Assembly (NCBI RefSeq): GCF_016859125.1
Contig: NZ_CP069338.1
Coordinates: 3,374,501 to 3,438,500 of the forward strand
Reading direction: 5' to 3'
Origin: Archangium violaceum
GTDB lineage: Bacteria > Myxococcota > Myxococcia > Myxococcales > Myxococcaceae
Length of the DNA: 64,000 nucleotides
Positions within the stretch are counted from its first letter, which is position 1. Each line of letters opens with the position of its first letter. Positions 1-26,135 of this stretch are shown one piece after another. The notes below the pieces were generated by a model. The model made no database searches, had not been told where the DNA came from, and saw only the letters and a list, made by a program, of their open reading frames with translations. The position numbers and the translations under genes are program-made.

Positions 1-9235
<9,235 letters not shown>

Positions 9236-9261
9236 GGGGCGCTTCTCCCTTTCAATCCCAA

Positions 9262-12200
9262 TCAGGCAATTCCAAATGACTTGTCGAAGAACTCGAGCAG
9301 CTCGTCTTTCGAGAGCTGCTCCACCTGCTCGGTGATGCGCGACGTGGCGTCATCGGCCGGCCGCGAGGGCGGTGGCTCCGCGGCGGCGGAGGCCGGGACC
9401 AGTTCCCCGAGCAGGTACTCGGCGAGCGCGGCGAGGTTCGGATAGGTGAACAGCAACGTCACCGACAGCTTCAGTCCCAGGCTGGCCTCGAGCCGGTTGC
9501 GCAGCTCCAGGCTCATCAGCGAGTCCAACCCCAGCTCGCCGAGCGCCCGCAGCCGATCGATTCGCGATGCCTCCAGCCGCAGCACGCGAGCCATCTGTCC
9601 GGCCAGGTGCTCCTCCAGCAGCGCCTGACGCCGGGCCGCGGGTGCCGCCAGCAGGGACTCGCGGAAGCGCGAGGCTCCCGGCTCCTGCGCGCGGCTCTTC
9701 TCCTGGGCCCGGAGCAGCTCGGACCAGGCCGACGCGTTGGCGCTCGGGTAGAACTCCACCCAACGCCGCGCCTCCAGCCGCATCACCCCCACCTGCGCCG
9801 CCGGGCCCGGGAGCAGCCGCTCCATCACGGCCGTGCCCTGCTCGGGGTCGATGACCTCCAGCGGTCCGGTCGAGGCCCGGTCCTCGCGCGTCCCCTCGGC
9901 GAAGGCGCCCCAGTCGAGGCTCAGGCCCGTGAGGCCCTGGCTCCGCCGGTGGTGCGCGAGCGCATCCAGGAAGGCGTGGGCCGCCGCGTGGTGGCTCTGC
10001 CCGGGCAGGCCCAGCACCGACACCGCCGAGGCGTGCAGGACGAAGAAGTCCAGGGGCCGGTCCGCCGTGAGGGCGTGCAGGTTCCACGCGCCGCGTGCTC
10101 CGGCGGTCATGGGCCCGCTGAAGCGCTCGCCGTCCAGCTCCAGCACCGGGTGGTTGCCGGTGGCCCACGCCGCGTGCAGCACGCCCCGGAGCGGCGGCAG
10201 GTTCTCCGCCATCCGCTTCAGCACCGCCTCCACCTGCTCGCGCTTCGACGTGTCCGCGCGCTCCACCACCACGCGGGCTCCGGCCTTCTCCAGTTCCTGG
10301 AGCACCTGGCGCCCGGCCCCGGAGGGCTCGCCCCGCTCCAGCAGCACGAGGTGGCGCGCGCCCTTCTCCACCATCCACTTCGCCACCGTCACGCCCGGCG
10401 CCTCCAGGCCCCCGGTGAGCAGGTAGGTGGCGTCGGCCTTCAGCTCCACCGGCCCGCCACCGAGTGCCTCGTACGTGCCGCGCGCGAGCCGGGCCACGTA
10501 CCGGGTGTCCTCTCGCCACGCCACCTGCGTCTCCCCGTCACCCGCCCCGAGCTCCGCCACGAGCGCCCACGCCCGGGCCTTCGCGTCGTTGCCCTCCACG
10601 TCCACCAGCGTGGTGCGCAGCTCCGGGTGCTCCAGCTCCAGCGCCCGGCCGAAGCCCCACAGCGGCGCCTGCGCCACGGACACCCGGTCTCCTCGCGTCA
10701 CCGCGTGGGCGCCCTGCGTCACCAGCCACAACCCCGGCATGTCCCGCCAGCCCCGGCGGATCAGCGCCTGCGCCAGGTACAGCGAGCTCTGGCTGCCTCG
10801 CCGCCATGCGCGCTCCAGGTCTTCCGTGCTGGTGCCCGCGTCCAGGCTCCACAGGTGCACCACGCCCCGGCAGCCCGTGTCGCCGAAGGCCTCCTTCAGC
10901 ACCCGGCGGTAGTCCTCGGGCGAGCCCGCGTCCACCTGGAAGAGGCCCGGCTCCAGCTTCTCGTAGCGCTCGGCGGCCACCACCTTCACGCAGCGCTGGC
11001 CTCGTGCCTCCAGCAGCCCCGCCAGCGCGTTGCCCGTGCCCGCCGCGTCCGAGAGCACCAGCCACGTCCCTCCGCCCGTGAGTGCCTGCTCGGACAGGGA
11101 GCCCTCGTGGCGCTTCCACTCCAGCGTGTGCAGCCACTCCTCGCCCACCGGGCGCGTGCCTACTCCGCCCTCCAGGCGTTGCACCCGCAGGCCGCTCACT
11201 TCGGCGAGTACCTGTCCCGCGTCGCTCAGCAGCGACACATCCCAGAGGTAGGCCCTCGCGTTCCGCTCCGCCGGACGCAGCCGGCCATGCGCCCACACCT
11301 CGCGCTCCGGACGGCCGTGGACTCGCAGGGACTCCAGGCCCGCCGCGATGAAGGTCTGTCTTTCACCGCCCGCCTCGTCCATCGAGGGCAGCAGCACGCC
11401 GAAGGCCTGGAAGCACGCGTCCAGCAGCGCCGGGTGCAGCTGGTACCCCGCCGTCTTCGTGGCCGGCCCCTCCGGTATGCGCACCCGGCCCAGGACCTCG
11501 CCCGGACCTCTCCACAACTCCTCCACACCCTGGAAGGCCGGCCCGTACTCGAGCCCCTGTGCCCGCAGCGACTCGTAGCTCCCGGCCACCGCGATGGGCG
11601 TCGTGCACCGCTCGCGGATCCGCCGGGGCTCCTCGCCTCGCGCCGGTTCCTTCCCGGCCTCCTGGAGCCGCAGCTTCGCCGTGGCGTGCCTCACCCACGC
11701 CGCGCCCGGCTCGGGCTGGCTGGACACCTGGAAGGTCGCCTCGCCGCCCTGCTGCTCGGTGAGGACCGCCTGCACCGTGCGCGCTCCTTTCGCCGGCAAC
11801 GCCAGCATCCGCTCGAAGCTCGCACCCTCCAGCACGTAGGGCTTCTGCCCGAATACCGCCGCGGCAGCCGCCAGCCCCATCTCCACGTAGGCCGCCGCCG
11901 GCATCACCGCCTCGCCCCGCACCCGGTGGTCCGTCAGGTAGGCGGGCGTCGTGGTGCTCACCGCCTTCTCCCACGCGTGCATCCCCGGCAGCACCGAGAG
12001 CGAGAAGGGCCGGCCCAGCAGCGGATGCTCCTTCTCCCCGGGCTGCGCCGCGGGCCCGCGCATCAGCGGCACCGCGTTCGTCTCCTCGAGCCAGTAGCGC
12101 TCGCGCTGCCACGGGTACGTGGGCAGGGGCACCGTCTGGCCCTGCTCGCCGTTCACCTGCTTCCAGTCCACGGACAGGCCGTGGGTGTGGAGCGCGGCCA

Positions 12201-14810
12201 CCGACTCGAGCAGCACACGGCGGTCATCCTGCTCGCGGCGCAGCGAGGCCACCGCGAGGCCCTTGCTCTTCGTGTCCGCGAGCGCCTCCTGGACGGAGGG
12301 CAGGAGGATGGGGTGAGGGCTCATCTCCAGGAAGACGTCGTGGCCCGACTTTAGAAGTTGGTCCACGCCCTGGGCGAAGAGGACGGGCTCGCGCAGGTTG
12401 CTCACCCAGTAGTTGGCGGAGAGCTCGCCCTCCGCCACTGGACGGCCCACCACGGTGGACTGCAGGGTGATGCGAGGCGCCAGGCCCTTCACGCTGGAGA
12501 GGGCGCCGAGCAGCTCGTCGCGAATCTCGTCCATCTGCGGGCTGTGGGAGGCGACGTCCACCTTGATGCGGCGGCAGAAGACTCCGCGCTTCTCGAGCTT
12601 CTGGATGACTTCTTCCAGCGCCTGGGGCTCACCGGAGAGAACGGTGGCGCGAGGACCGTTGCTGACGGCGACGGAGAGCTTCTGCTCGAGGCCCTTCACC
12701 TCCTCGCGAGCCTGCTCCAGGGAGAGCTCGACGAGGGCCATGGCGCCCCTGCCACTGAGGCGGCGCATGAGGTTGCTGCGGCGGCAGATGATGCTGGCTG
12801 CGTCCTGGAGGCTGAGCGCACCGGCGACGTAGGCGGCGGCGACTTCACCCATGCTGTGGCCGATGACGGCGTCGGGCTGAACGCCCCAGTGCTTCCAGAG
12901 GGCGGCGAGGCCGACGCTCATGGCGAAGAGGGCGGGCTGGATGACGTCGATGCGGTCGAGCTTGGACTGCTCGCCGCTCGCCTGAAGCTCCTCGAGCAGG
13001 GACCAGCCGGTCTCCTCGCGGATGGCGGCGTCGCACTCCTCGAGGGCGGCGCGGAAGACGGGCTCCTGCTGGAGGAGCTTGCGGCCCATGCCCTCCCACT
13101 GCGAGCCCTGACCCGGGAACACGAAGACGACCCTGGGCTTGTCGTTGGTGACCTCGGCACGCGAGACGCCACCCGGCTGCTCACCCTCGAGGTACGCCTC
13201 CAAGGCCCGACGCCAGTCCTGCTTGCTCCGGCCGACGACGTCGAGGCGCTGCTTGTAATGAGTCCGGCGCTGGGCGGCGGTGAAGGCGATGTCGCGCTCG
13301 CTCCAGGGCTGACCTTCTCCCTCGGGGCCGAGATACTTCACGTACTCGCGTGCCAGGGCCTCCAGCGCGGGAGCCGTGCGCGCCGTGAGCGTGAGGACGC
13401 GCTCGGTGGGCGACTGCTCGGCGGCGAGCGGCTCGGTGTCCGGAGCTTCCTCCAGAATCACGTGCGCGTTGGTGCCGCTCATGCCAAAGCCACTCACGCC
13501 CGCGAAGCGGCGCTTCCCTCCCTTCTTCCACTCCTGCTTCTTCGTGGGGATGACGAACGGTGTCCCCTCCAGCTTGATGCGAGGGTTGAGCCGCTTGAAG
13601 TTCAGGTTGCCCGGGATGGCCTCGTGCTGCATGGACATCACGGCCTTGATGAGGCCAGTGACACCCGCCGCGGCCTCCAGGTGGCCCACGTTCGTCTTGG
13701 CCGCTCCCAACACGCACCGCGAGCCGTCCTCGCGCGGCTGGCCGATCACCTCGGTGAGGGCCTCGACCTCGATGGGGTCTCCCAGCGAGGTGCCGGTGCC
13801 GTGCGTCTCGACATAGGTGATGTCCGAGGGCGAGACGCGCGCGTTCTCCAGCGCCGTCCTCAGCATGGCCTTCTGCGCCAGGGCGTTGGGCGCCGTGAGG
13901 CCGGTGGAGCGGCCATCCTGGTTGACCGCCGAGCCACGGATGACGGCGAGAACGCGGTCCCCGTCCTTCTGTGCGTCCGACAGGCGCTTGAGGACGACGA
14001 TGCCGCAGCCCTCGCCGCGCGCGTAGCCGTTGGCCTGCGCGTCGAACGTCATGCACCGCCCATCCGGCGACAGAGCCGAGGTCCTCGCCACCACGCGCAT
14101 GGTCGTCTGGGACACGTGGAGGCTCACGCCGCCCGCGAGCGCCAGGGAGCTCTCGCCGCTGCGCAGGCTCTGGCAGGCCAGGTGCACCGACACCAGCGAC
14201 GAGGAGCATGCGGTGTCCACGGCCATGCTCGGCCCCTGGAGGCCCAGCACGTACGACAGCCGCCCCGGCGGGAAGCAGTGCCCGTTGCCCGTGAAGGTGT
14301 AGACGTCGTGCTGCTCGGGGTCGGCGTAGCACGCCTGCTTGTAGTCATCCGTCATCAGCCCGAGGAACACGCCCGTCGTGGAGCCCATGAGCTGCTCGGG
14401 GGCGATGCCCGCGCGCTCCAGCGCCTCCCACGCCACCTCGAGCACCAGCCGCTGCTGTGGATCCAACAGCACCGCCTCGCGCGGCGAGATGCCGAAGAAG
14501 TCCGGATCGAACAGCTCCAACCGCTCCTTCAGGAAGGCACCCCAGCGCAGGGCGCGCTGCTCGGCTTCGGTGGCGTCCTCGTCGCTCCCGGTGGGCCAGC
14601 GCTCCGGAGGAATCCGGGTGACGGCGTCCACTCCGTTCTCGAGCAGCTTCCAGAAGGCCTCGGGTGTCGAGGCGCCCCCCGGCAGGCGGCAGCCCAGGCC
14701 GATGATGGCGATGGGCTCGGTCCGGGCTCGCGTCACCTCATCCAGCCGGGCCTTCATCTCCTGCACGGCGAGGAGCGCCCGCTTGACGGACGACATCGAC
14801 GACGCATCGC

Positions 14811-14814
<4 letters not shown>
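9262..14814 (-). CDS. Type I modular PKS, KS-AT-DH-(inactive KR)-ACP
   Basis: Single-module PKS of 1850 residues. The reading frame stays open upstream to 16677, but the true start is the ATG at 14814-14812 because it overlaps the upstream PKS stop (ATGA) and gives the usual docking helix before the KS. KS Cys203; AT Ser654 with VASH; DH with [11 protein letters not shown] and [10 protein letters not shown] Ser1765. The KR is degenerate: the cofactor motif GGLGGLG reads GGLEAPG (1468-1474), the catalytic Tyr is His1609 (QSHHAAAH), the conserved Lys of the PKV segment is gone, the catalytic-Ser segment is altered and the LDD/LED motif is absent. The KR should therefore be inactive and this module should leave a beta-keto group, which also deprives the DH of substrate. 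Confidence 0.95.
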
Positions 14815-21929
<7,115 letters not shown>

Positions 21930-22006
21930 GACGACCTCTCGTTACGGCGGAGCGGACCCGTGGCGGCGCACGCGGGGGGGGCGTACGCCGGGGCGGGTCC
22001 GGCTCG

Positions 22007-22055
22007 AAGACTTCGGGGACCTCGACTTCAGGGACCTCGACTTCAGGGACTTCAG
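22007..22055. repeat. Short tandem direct repeat before the PKS start
   Basis: A roughly 15-bp unit built around GGGACCTCGACTTCA repeats about three times, imperfectly, between the CsaA-like gene and the first PKS gene; the last copy runs into the CsaA-like stop codon. It translates as alternating Glu/Val/Lys-rich sequence in no known gene, and no function is evident. It may simply be slippage-prone sequence. Confidence 0.6.
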
Positions 22056-22414
22056 AGGATGCGCACGCCCTCGCTCACGGGCTGATCCGGGGACAGGAGC
22101 ACCGTCCCCCGATCAGGGCACACCGCGGCCAGCACGAGCACTTCGGAGGTGACTCCCGCCACGTTCTTGGGCGGGAAGTTGCAGACGGCCACCACCTGCC
22201 GCCCCACGAGCTGCTCGGGGCGGTAGTTGGCGGTGATCTGCGCGGAGGTGGTGCGCTGGCCGAGCGGCCCGAAGTCGATGACGAGCACGTAGGCGGGCTT
22301 GCGGGCCTTGGGGTTGAGCGACGCCGACACCACGCGCCCCACCCGGATGTCCACGCCGAGGAAGTGCTCGAAGGAGATGGGAGGGGCGGGAGTGGAGGCG
22401 GATGGCTCGCTCAT
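22052..22414 (-). CDS. csaA: CsaA-like tRNA-binding-domain protein
   Basis: 120-residue protein made of a single tRNA-binding OB fold, the size of bacterial CsaA. Visible family marks are DIRVGRVVSA near the N-terminus, the NPKARKPAYVL segment, the Q(I)TANY stretch and CNFPPKNVAG near the C-terminus. CsaA proteins are dimeric and have been described as export-related chaperones, but their exact role is unsettled. The start (22414-22412) overlaps the stop of the upstream oxidase-like gene as ATGA, and the stop lies about 120 bp before the PKS start, so it appears co-transcribed with the PKS. Whether it takes part in the pathway or is a passenger is unknown. Confidence 0.85.
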   Translation of the reverse strand: MSEPSASTPAPPISFEHFLGVDIRVGRVVSASLNPKARKPAYVLVIDFGPLGQRTTSAQITANYRPEQLVGRQVVAVCNFPPKNVAGVTSEVLVLAAVCPDRGTVLLSPDQPVSEGVRIL

Positions 22415-23226
22415 GACTTCCCGACCACCTTGGCCTCGCCCAGGTGCCGGATGTCGCGGCACCAGGCCACGTTGCGCGCGTAGCGCACCTCGAAGCGCTC
22501 CAGGAACTTCTCCTGCTGCTCCGGGGGCACGAGCCGCTCGAGCATCCCGCAGGTGAGCGCGACGTGGTAGGGCTCGGCCGGGTCCTCTCCGCCCACGTGG
22601 ATGCGGAAGTAGCTCAGCTCGTCCTTCTGGATGTCGGGGTGGGCGGCGGCGAGCGCGCCCCACAGCCCGCTGATCATCCGCTGGGCGTGCAGCTCGAAGG
22701 CGACCATCGTCGCGCACCGCTCGAGCGACGAGGCGTGCGCCAGGCCCTCGTAGAGGTCCGTGAGGTACTCCCGCGTCACCGGGGCGTAGCTGGGACGCGC
22801 GGTGCCGACCAGCCGCTCGATGTCGCGGCGCAGGTGGTTGGCGTGGAACGTCTTGCGCGTCTCCAGGATGCGCGGCAGCCCGGAGATGCCATGGCGGGTG
22901 AGGGTGAAGTGGCCACCCGTCTCGTCCCAGCACAGGTAGTTGCCTACGACGGAGGTGATCTCCACATCCTCCGGAACGTCATGGTCGTTCTGGATGGCGT
23001 CGAAGATGAGCTCCTTCTGCGCGCCGGCCTGCAGGTAGGGGAAGGCCTGGGACATGGCCAGGTAGTTCTGGAGCAGTGGCCGGAGGTGCTGCGACTCCAC
23101 GCCCGCCTCGAAGGGGTGGGGCGAGTAGCGGCTGTCGATGATGTCATTGAGACGCTGGTAGGTGGAAGAGGTGACTCCAACCATATCCAGCGCCGCCGTC
23201 ATGGGGGTCTGCTGCGTGAGCGACAT
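22411..23226 (-). CDS. Heme-oxygenase-like (TenA/CADD-fold) iron oxidase candidate
   Basis: 271-residue protein. The frame opens at 23256, but the ATG at 23226 is preferred because GGAGAAG sits just before it. The sequence is helical with a pattern seen in heme-oxygenase-like di-iron oxidases: a WDETGGH segment in mid-protein, FELHAQRM (Glu/His) further on, and YFRIHVGGE...YH near the C-terminus, which resembles the family's HxxxD/ExxH ligand helix. Members of this superfamily (UndA, BesC, CADD, SznF central domain) carry out decarboxylation, C-C cleavage or N-oxygenation. It is the first gene of the apparent PKS operon and overlaps the CsaA-like gene, so tailoring or precursor supply is plausible. 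The family call rests on motif shape only. Confidence 0.65.
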   Translation of the reverse strand: MSLTQQTPMTAALDMVGVTSSTYQRLNDIIDSRYSPHPFEAGVESQHLRPLLQNYLAMSQAFPYLQAGAQKELIFDAIQNDHDVPEDVEITSVVGNYLCWDETGGHFTLTRHGISGLPRILETRKTFHANHLRRDIERLVGTARPSYAPVTREYLTDLYEGLAHASSLERCATMVAFELHAQRMISGLWGALAAAHPDIQKDELSYFRIHVGGEDPAEPYHVALTCGMLERLVPPEQQEKFLERFEVRYARNVAWCRDIRHLGEAKVVGKS

Positions 23227-23660
23227 GAGGCTTCTCCAGTTGTTCGATGGTCTCAACGCATGAACAGACGCTCGTTAATTCCGTCGGGATGGCGTTGCGC
23301 CACGTCATTGAGTTGGACGCGATGTGCCATGAGGTGTGTTCACTTGTCAAACAAGTTTTACTGTTTTGGCATTTTGCGCGAGTATTGCGGGTATTGAGCT
23401 GGAATGGAGTCCGGCGCTAGAGGAATACCCTGATGTGGAAACCCCGTAGGCCGGTGTTGGGTCTGTCTTTGCAGGGCCCGGGGAGTTCGCCAGGGGCAGA
23501 CATTTTCAAACGGCCTGGAGCGAGGAGCGCCACATCAAGACGCCAGGTGTCCGCTTCGTGCTCAATCGCGAGCAAGGCGAGCTCCCGCTGCGCCTCGTGG
23601 GATGCACTCACCGCGTCATGCAATGGATTGCCTGAGCGGCCTTCACGCCCGGACAACCCG
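23227..23660. promoter_or_regulatory. Divergent intergenic region with probable PKS-operon promoter
   Basis: This roughly 430-bp gap separates the leftward PKS operon from the rightward SitA-like gene. It includes the most AT-rich stretch nearby (about 23330-23400). A perfect 6-bp inverted repeat, ACTTGT-CAA-ACAAGT, lies at 23342-23356 and overlaps a minus-strand TTGACA (-35-like) sequence, a natural place for a regulator. No convincing -10 box could be assigned. A frame open from 23433 spans part of the gap but looks non-coding until the signal peptide at 23661. Confidence 0.45.
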
Positions 23661-25307
23661 ATGGTTTGTTTCAGGCTTGGAGCCTGGGCCCTCATCGTCT
23701 TCTTCCAGTTCGCGTGTGCCACGGGCGCTCCACACGGCGGCCTCCTCGAGGGCTATCGCCACGGCTCGCTCACGCCCCCATCGGCCCTCCCTGCGCGTGG
23801 GGCCGTCACGGCGGAGCCCGGCCTCGAGTCCGCCACTGCCTATGTCGTGGACTTCATGGAGCCCGGCACCGTCGCTACCCGGCCGGTGCCCATTCCCAGG
23901 GCCGAGTTCCAGCGGACCTTCCTGCGCCTCTCCCGCGACGTGCGGCTGGGCGCGAAGACGCCCCGGCGGGCCGCCCACGAGTTGCTGAGTCTCCTGGAAG
24001 GATCCCCGGACGCTCCCAGGGTGGCGGCCACGGGCGACTGGATGTTGGAGTCGTACCGCGGCGAGGGCCTCACCTTCATTCCCGAGCGCCAGGAGGGCCC
24101 GGTTGTCCTCACCCCCCGGGCTGAAGCAGCCCTCGAGGAGAGGTACCTCCGGTGGTGTGCGCACCAGGGCGGCGGTGACTGCCTGGGCCTGTTGGACGAC
24201 GGGCCCTACCTGCGCACGGAGGATCGGCGCACGCTGGCCCTGGCGCTGGCCTTCGGCACCGTGCTCGACGAGACGCGCGCGGCCCTCGCGGGCGAGTTGC
24301 TGGACGCGCGGGCACTGGTGTCCCTGGTCGTCTGGACGGTGGCGCTCTACTGCATGATGTGGGTGGTGCCCGAGCCGATCACCAAGGCCCTGGCCGCGAG
24401 CCTGACCCTCCTCTTGATGGGCTACCTGGGGCTCGAGACGGTGTACGGGCTGATGGACGGCTGGGCCCGCATGGCCGACACGGCGCACCACGCCACCACC
24501 TTCGAGGAACTGCGCGCGGCGGGTGGGGAGTTCGGCAAGGTGCTGGGCGAGGACGCGGCGAGGGCCATGATTCTCGCCGTGGCGACTCTCAGCGGGCACA
24601 CGCTCGGGCAGGTGCTGCCGCGGGTGAAGTCGCTTCCGCGATTCGACCTCGCGCGAGCGCGGTTCGAGGCGCAGGGCGGCGCCGCCGTCATGAAGCGAGT
24701 GGAGGCCGTGGAGACGGCGCTCGCGACGGAGGGCGCCCTGGTCAAGGCCGTGGCGGCGGTGGAGACGGTGGCCACTTCACCGCGGGGCCCGCTGGCGGTG
24801 GTGACGTTCAAGAAGGGTCGGGGCTCCGGGGTGGGAACGGCCCCTGGAGGCCGCTCCGCCGAAACCGTCATGCATCACCGGGGCGGCAACCGGCAGGTGC
24901 AACTCAGCGACGGCCAGCGCTGGCACCTGCCACGCGGCAAGTCGGCCGCAGACATTCCCGCCGCGGACAAGGTGGGGGACATGCTCCAGGAGGCCGTCAC
25001 CCGGGCCGCGAAGGAGTGGGGGCCCCACAGACTCTCGAAAGAGGAGAAAGAGGCCATCAAGAAGGCTCTGGACAAGGGCGAATACTGGCTGGCGCGCCTG
25101 CTGGAACGTGAGGCCCGGGGGCGCTACGTGCAAGTGAAGGTGAAAGCGCAGTTCGATCACCTCTACGACTTCAGCCTGGGGAAGGGCGTCGACGTGGTTG
25201 ACCCGGCAACGGGCACCCGGTACGAGATTCTCTCCGGAACGGCGTCGAATCTGGCGCGGCATGGTAGGCGCATGGCCGGCGAGTTCTTTCGGATGCTCAC
25301 CTTCTGA
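23661..25307 (+). CDS. SitA-like polymorphic toxin lipoprotein
   Basis: 548-residue secreted protein. Start at 23661 is chosen because it gives a signal peptide with Cys19 (QFAC, a slightly atypical lipobox); the frame is open further upstream to 23433 without signal-like sequence. The N-terminal two thirds matches my memory of the shared delivery region of Myxococcus SitA toxins: a VDFMEPGTVATRPVP segment, a WCAHQGGGDCLGLLDDGPYLR segment, then two membrane segments around residues 220-270. SitA lipoproteins are handed to neighbours by TraA-dependent outer-membrane exchange. The C-terminal roughly 130 residues would be the toxin; VDVVDPATGTRYEIL resembles a PD-(D/E)xK-type nuclease core, but no family is recognised. 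The gene 12 bp downstream is the likely immunity partner. No good ribosome site is visible. Confidence 0.75.
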   Translation: MVCFRLGAWALIVFFQFACATGAPHGGLLEGYRHGSLTPPSALPARGAVTAEPGLESATAYVVDFMEPGTVATRPVPIPRAEFQRTFLRLSRDVRLGAKTPRRAAHELLSLLEGSPDAPRVAATGDWMLESYRGEGLTFIPERQEGPVVLTPRAEAALEERYLRWCAHQGGGDCLGLLDDGPYLRTEDRRTLALALAFGTVLDETRAALAGELLDARALVSLVVWTVALYCMMWVVPEPITKALAASLTLLLMGYLGLETVYGLMDGWARMADTAHHATTFEELRAAGGEFGKVLGEDAARAMILAVATLSGHTLGQVLPRVKSLPRFDLARARFEAQGGAAVMKRVEAVETALATEGALVKAVAAVETVATSPRGPLAVVTFKKGRGSGVGTAPGGRSAETVMHHRGGNRQVQLSDGQRWHLPRGKSAADIPAADKVGDMLQEAVTRAAKEWGPHRLSKEEKEAIKKALDKGEYWLARLLEREARGRYVQVKVKAQFDHLYDFSLGKGVDVVDPATGTRYEILSGTASNLARHGRRMAGEFFRMLTF

Positions 25308-25318
25308 AAGGGGTAGCC

Positions 25319-25951
25319 ATGGATCGGCTCGGTAACGTCGTCTTCTCGGACCGGGAAATCACAAACGAGCGGCTGGAGCTGACGGACAACAAGGCGAACT
25401 ACATCCTCGGCCCCAACCTGACACTGAAGAACTGTACCCTCGTGCTGAAGGTGTCCGCTCGGCACCTGAGCTTCAAGCTGCCCCACTTCATCGACTGCAC
25501 CTTCGAGGTGAAGCAGGAGTTGAAGAACTACCAGAGCTGGGTGGCCGCGTCCCTGAAGGGCTGCCGCTTCAAGGGGCGGCTGCGGGGGTGCGACTTCGGC
25601 CACTGGCCTGATTACATGAGCCTGCCCTGGTATCAGCACGGCTCCATCGAGGACTGTGACTTCACCGAGGCCCGCCTGGATGCCTGCCGCATCATGGGCT
25701 CCGACCCCGCCACCCTCCGCTTTCCCAGGTGGCCCTGCTTCACCATCCTCGACCCCATTGGAAGAAGCCGTGAGCTCAACAGCGTCCAGTGGCCGGGCCG
25801 GTTTGGCCGCGTCATCATCGAGGACCTGCACACCGAACCGGTCCCGACCCGGGCGCTGACCTATCATGCCCCCTCGGTCGCCGAGCGCATGGAGACCACG
25901 GCGGAGGAGCTCCGGGCCGTCATCGAGAAGTTCGACTGCATCGTCTACTGA
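25319..25951 (+). CDS. Probable SitI-type immunity protein
   Basis: 210-residue cytosolic protein with no signal peptide or membrane segment, starting 12 bp after the SitA-like toxin behind a clear AAAGGGG ribosome site. It contains pentapeptide-like repeats: successive short segments such as CTFEV, CRFKG, CDFGH, CDFTEARLDAC. These suggest a right-handed beta-helix. The role as immunity protein is inferred from position, since SitA toxins are followed by their cognate SitI, and not from recognised homology. Confidence 0.65.
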   Translation: MDRLGNVVFSDREITNERLELTDNKANYILGPNLTLKNCTLVLKVSARHLSFKLPHFIDCTFEVKQELKNYQSWVAASLKGCRFKGRLRGCDFGHWPDYMSLPWYQHGSIEDCDFTEARLDACRIMGSDPATLRFPRWPCFTILDPIGRSRELNSVQWPGRFGRVIIEDLHTEPVPTRALTYHAPSVAERMETTAEELRAVIEKFDCIVY

Positions 25952-26135
25952 CGGAGCCGGTGCGCCGCACTCCACGGGGCGGGGGAATGGCCCGAGTGCC
26001 CTCCCGCCCACACCCGCTCCGTTCAGCCCTGGGCGTTGGCTCTTCCTCCCCTCTCGGGAACACGGTCCTGGCTCGTCCGGTTGGTAGCCTCCAGACGCAC
26101 TTCTGGAACTCCCTCGCGAAAGCAGGCCTCCCCGC

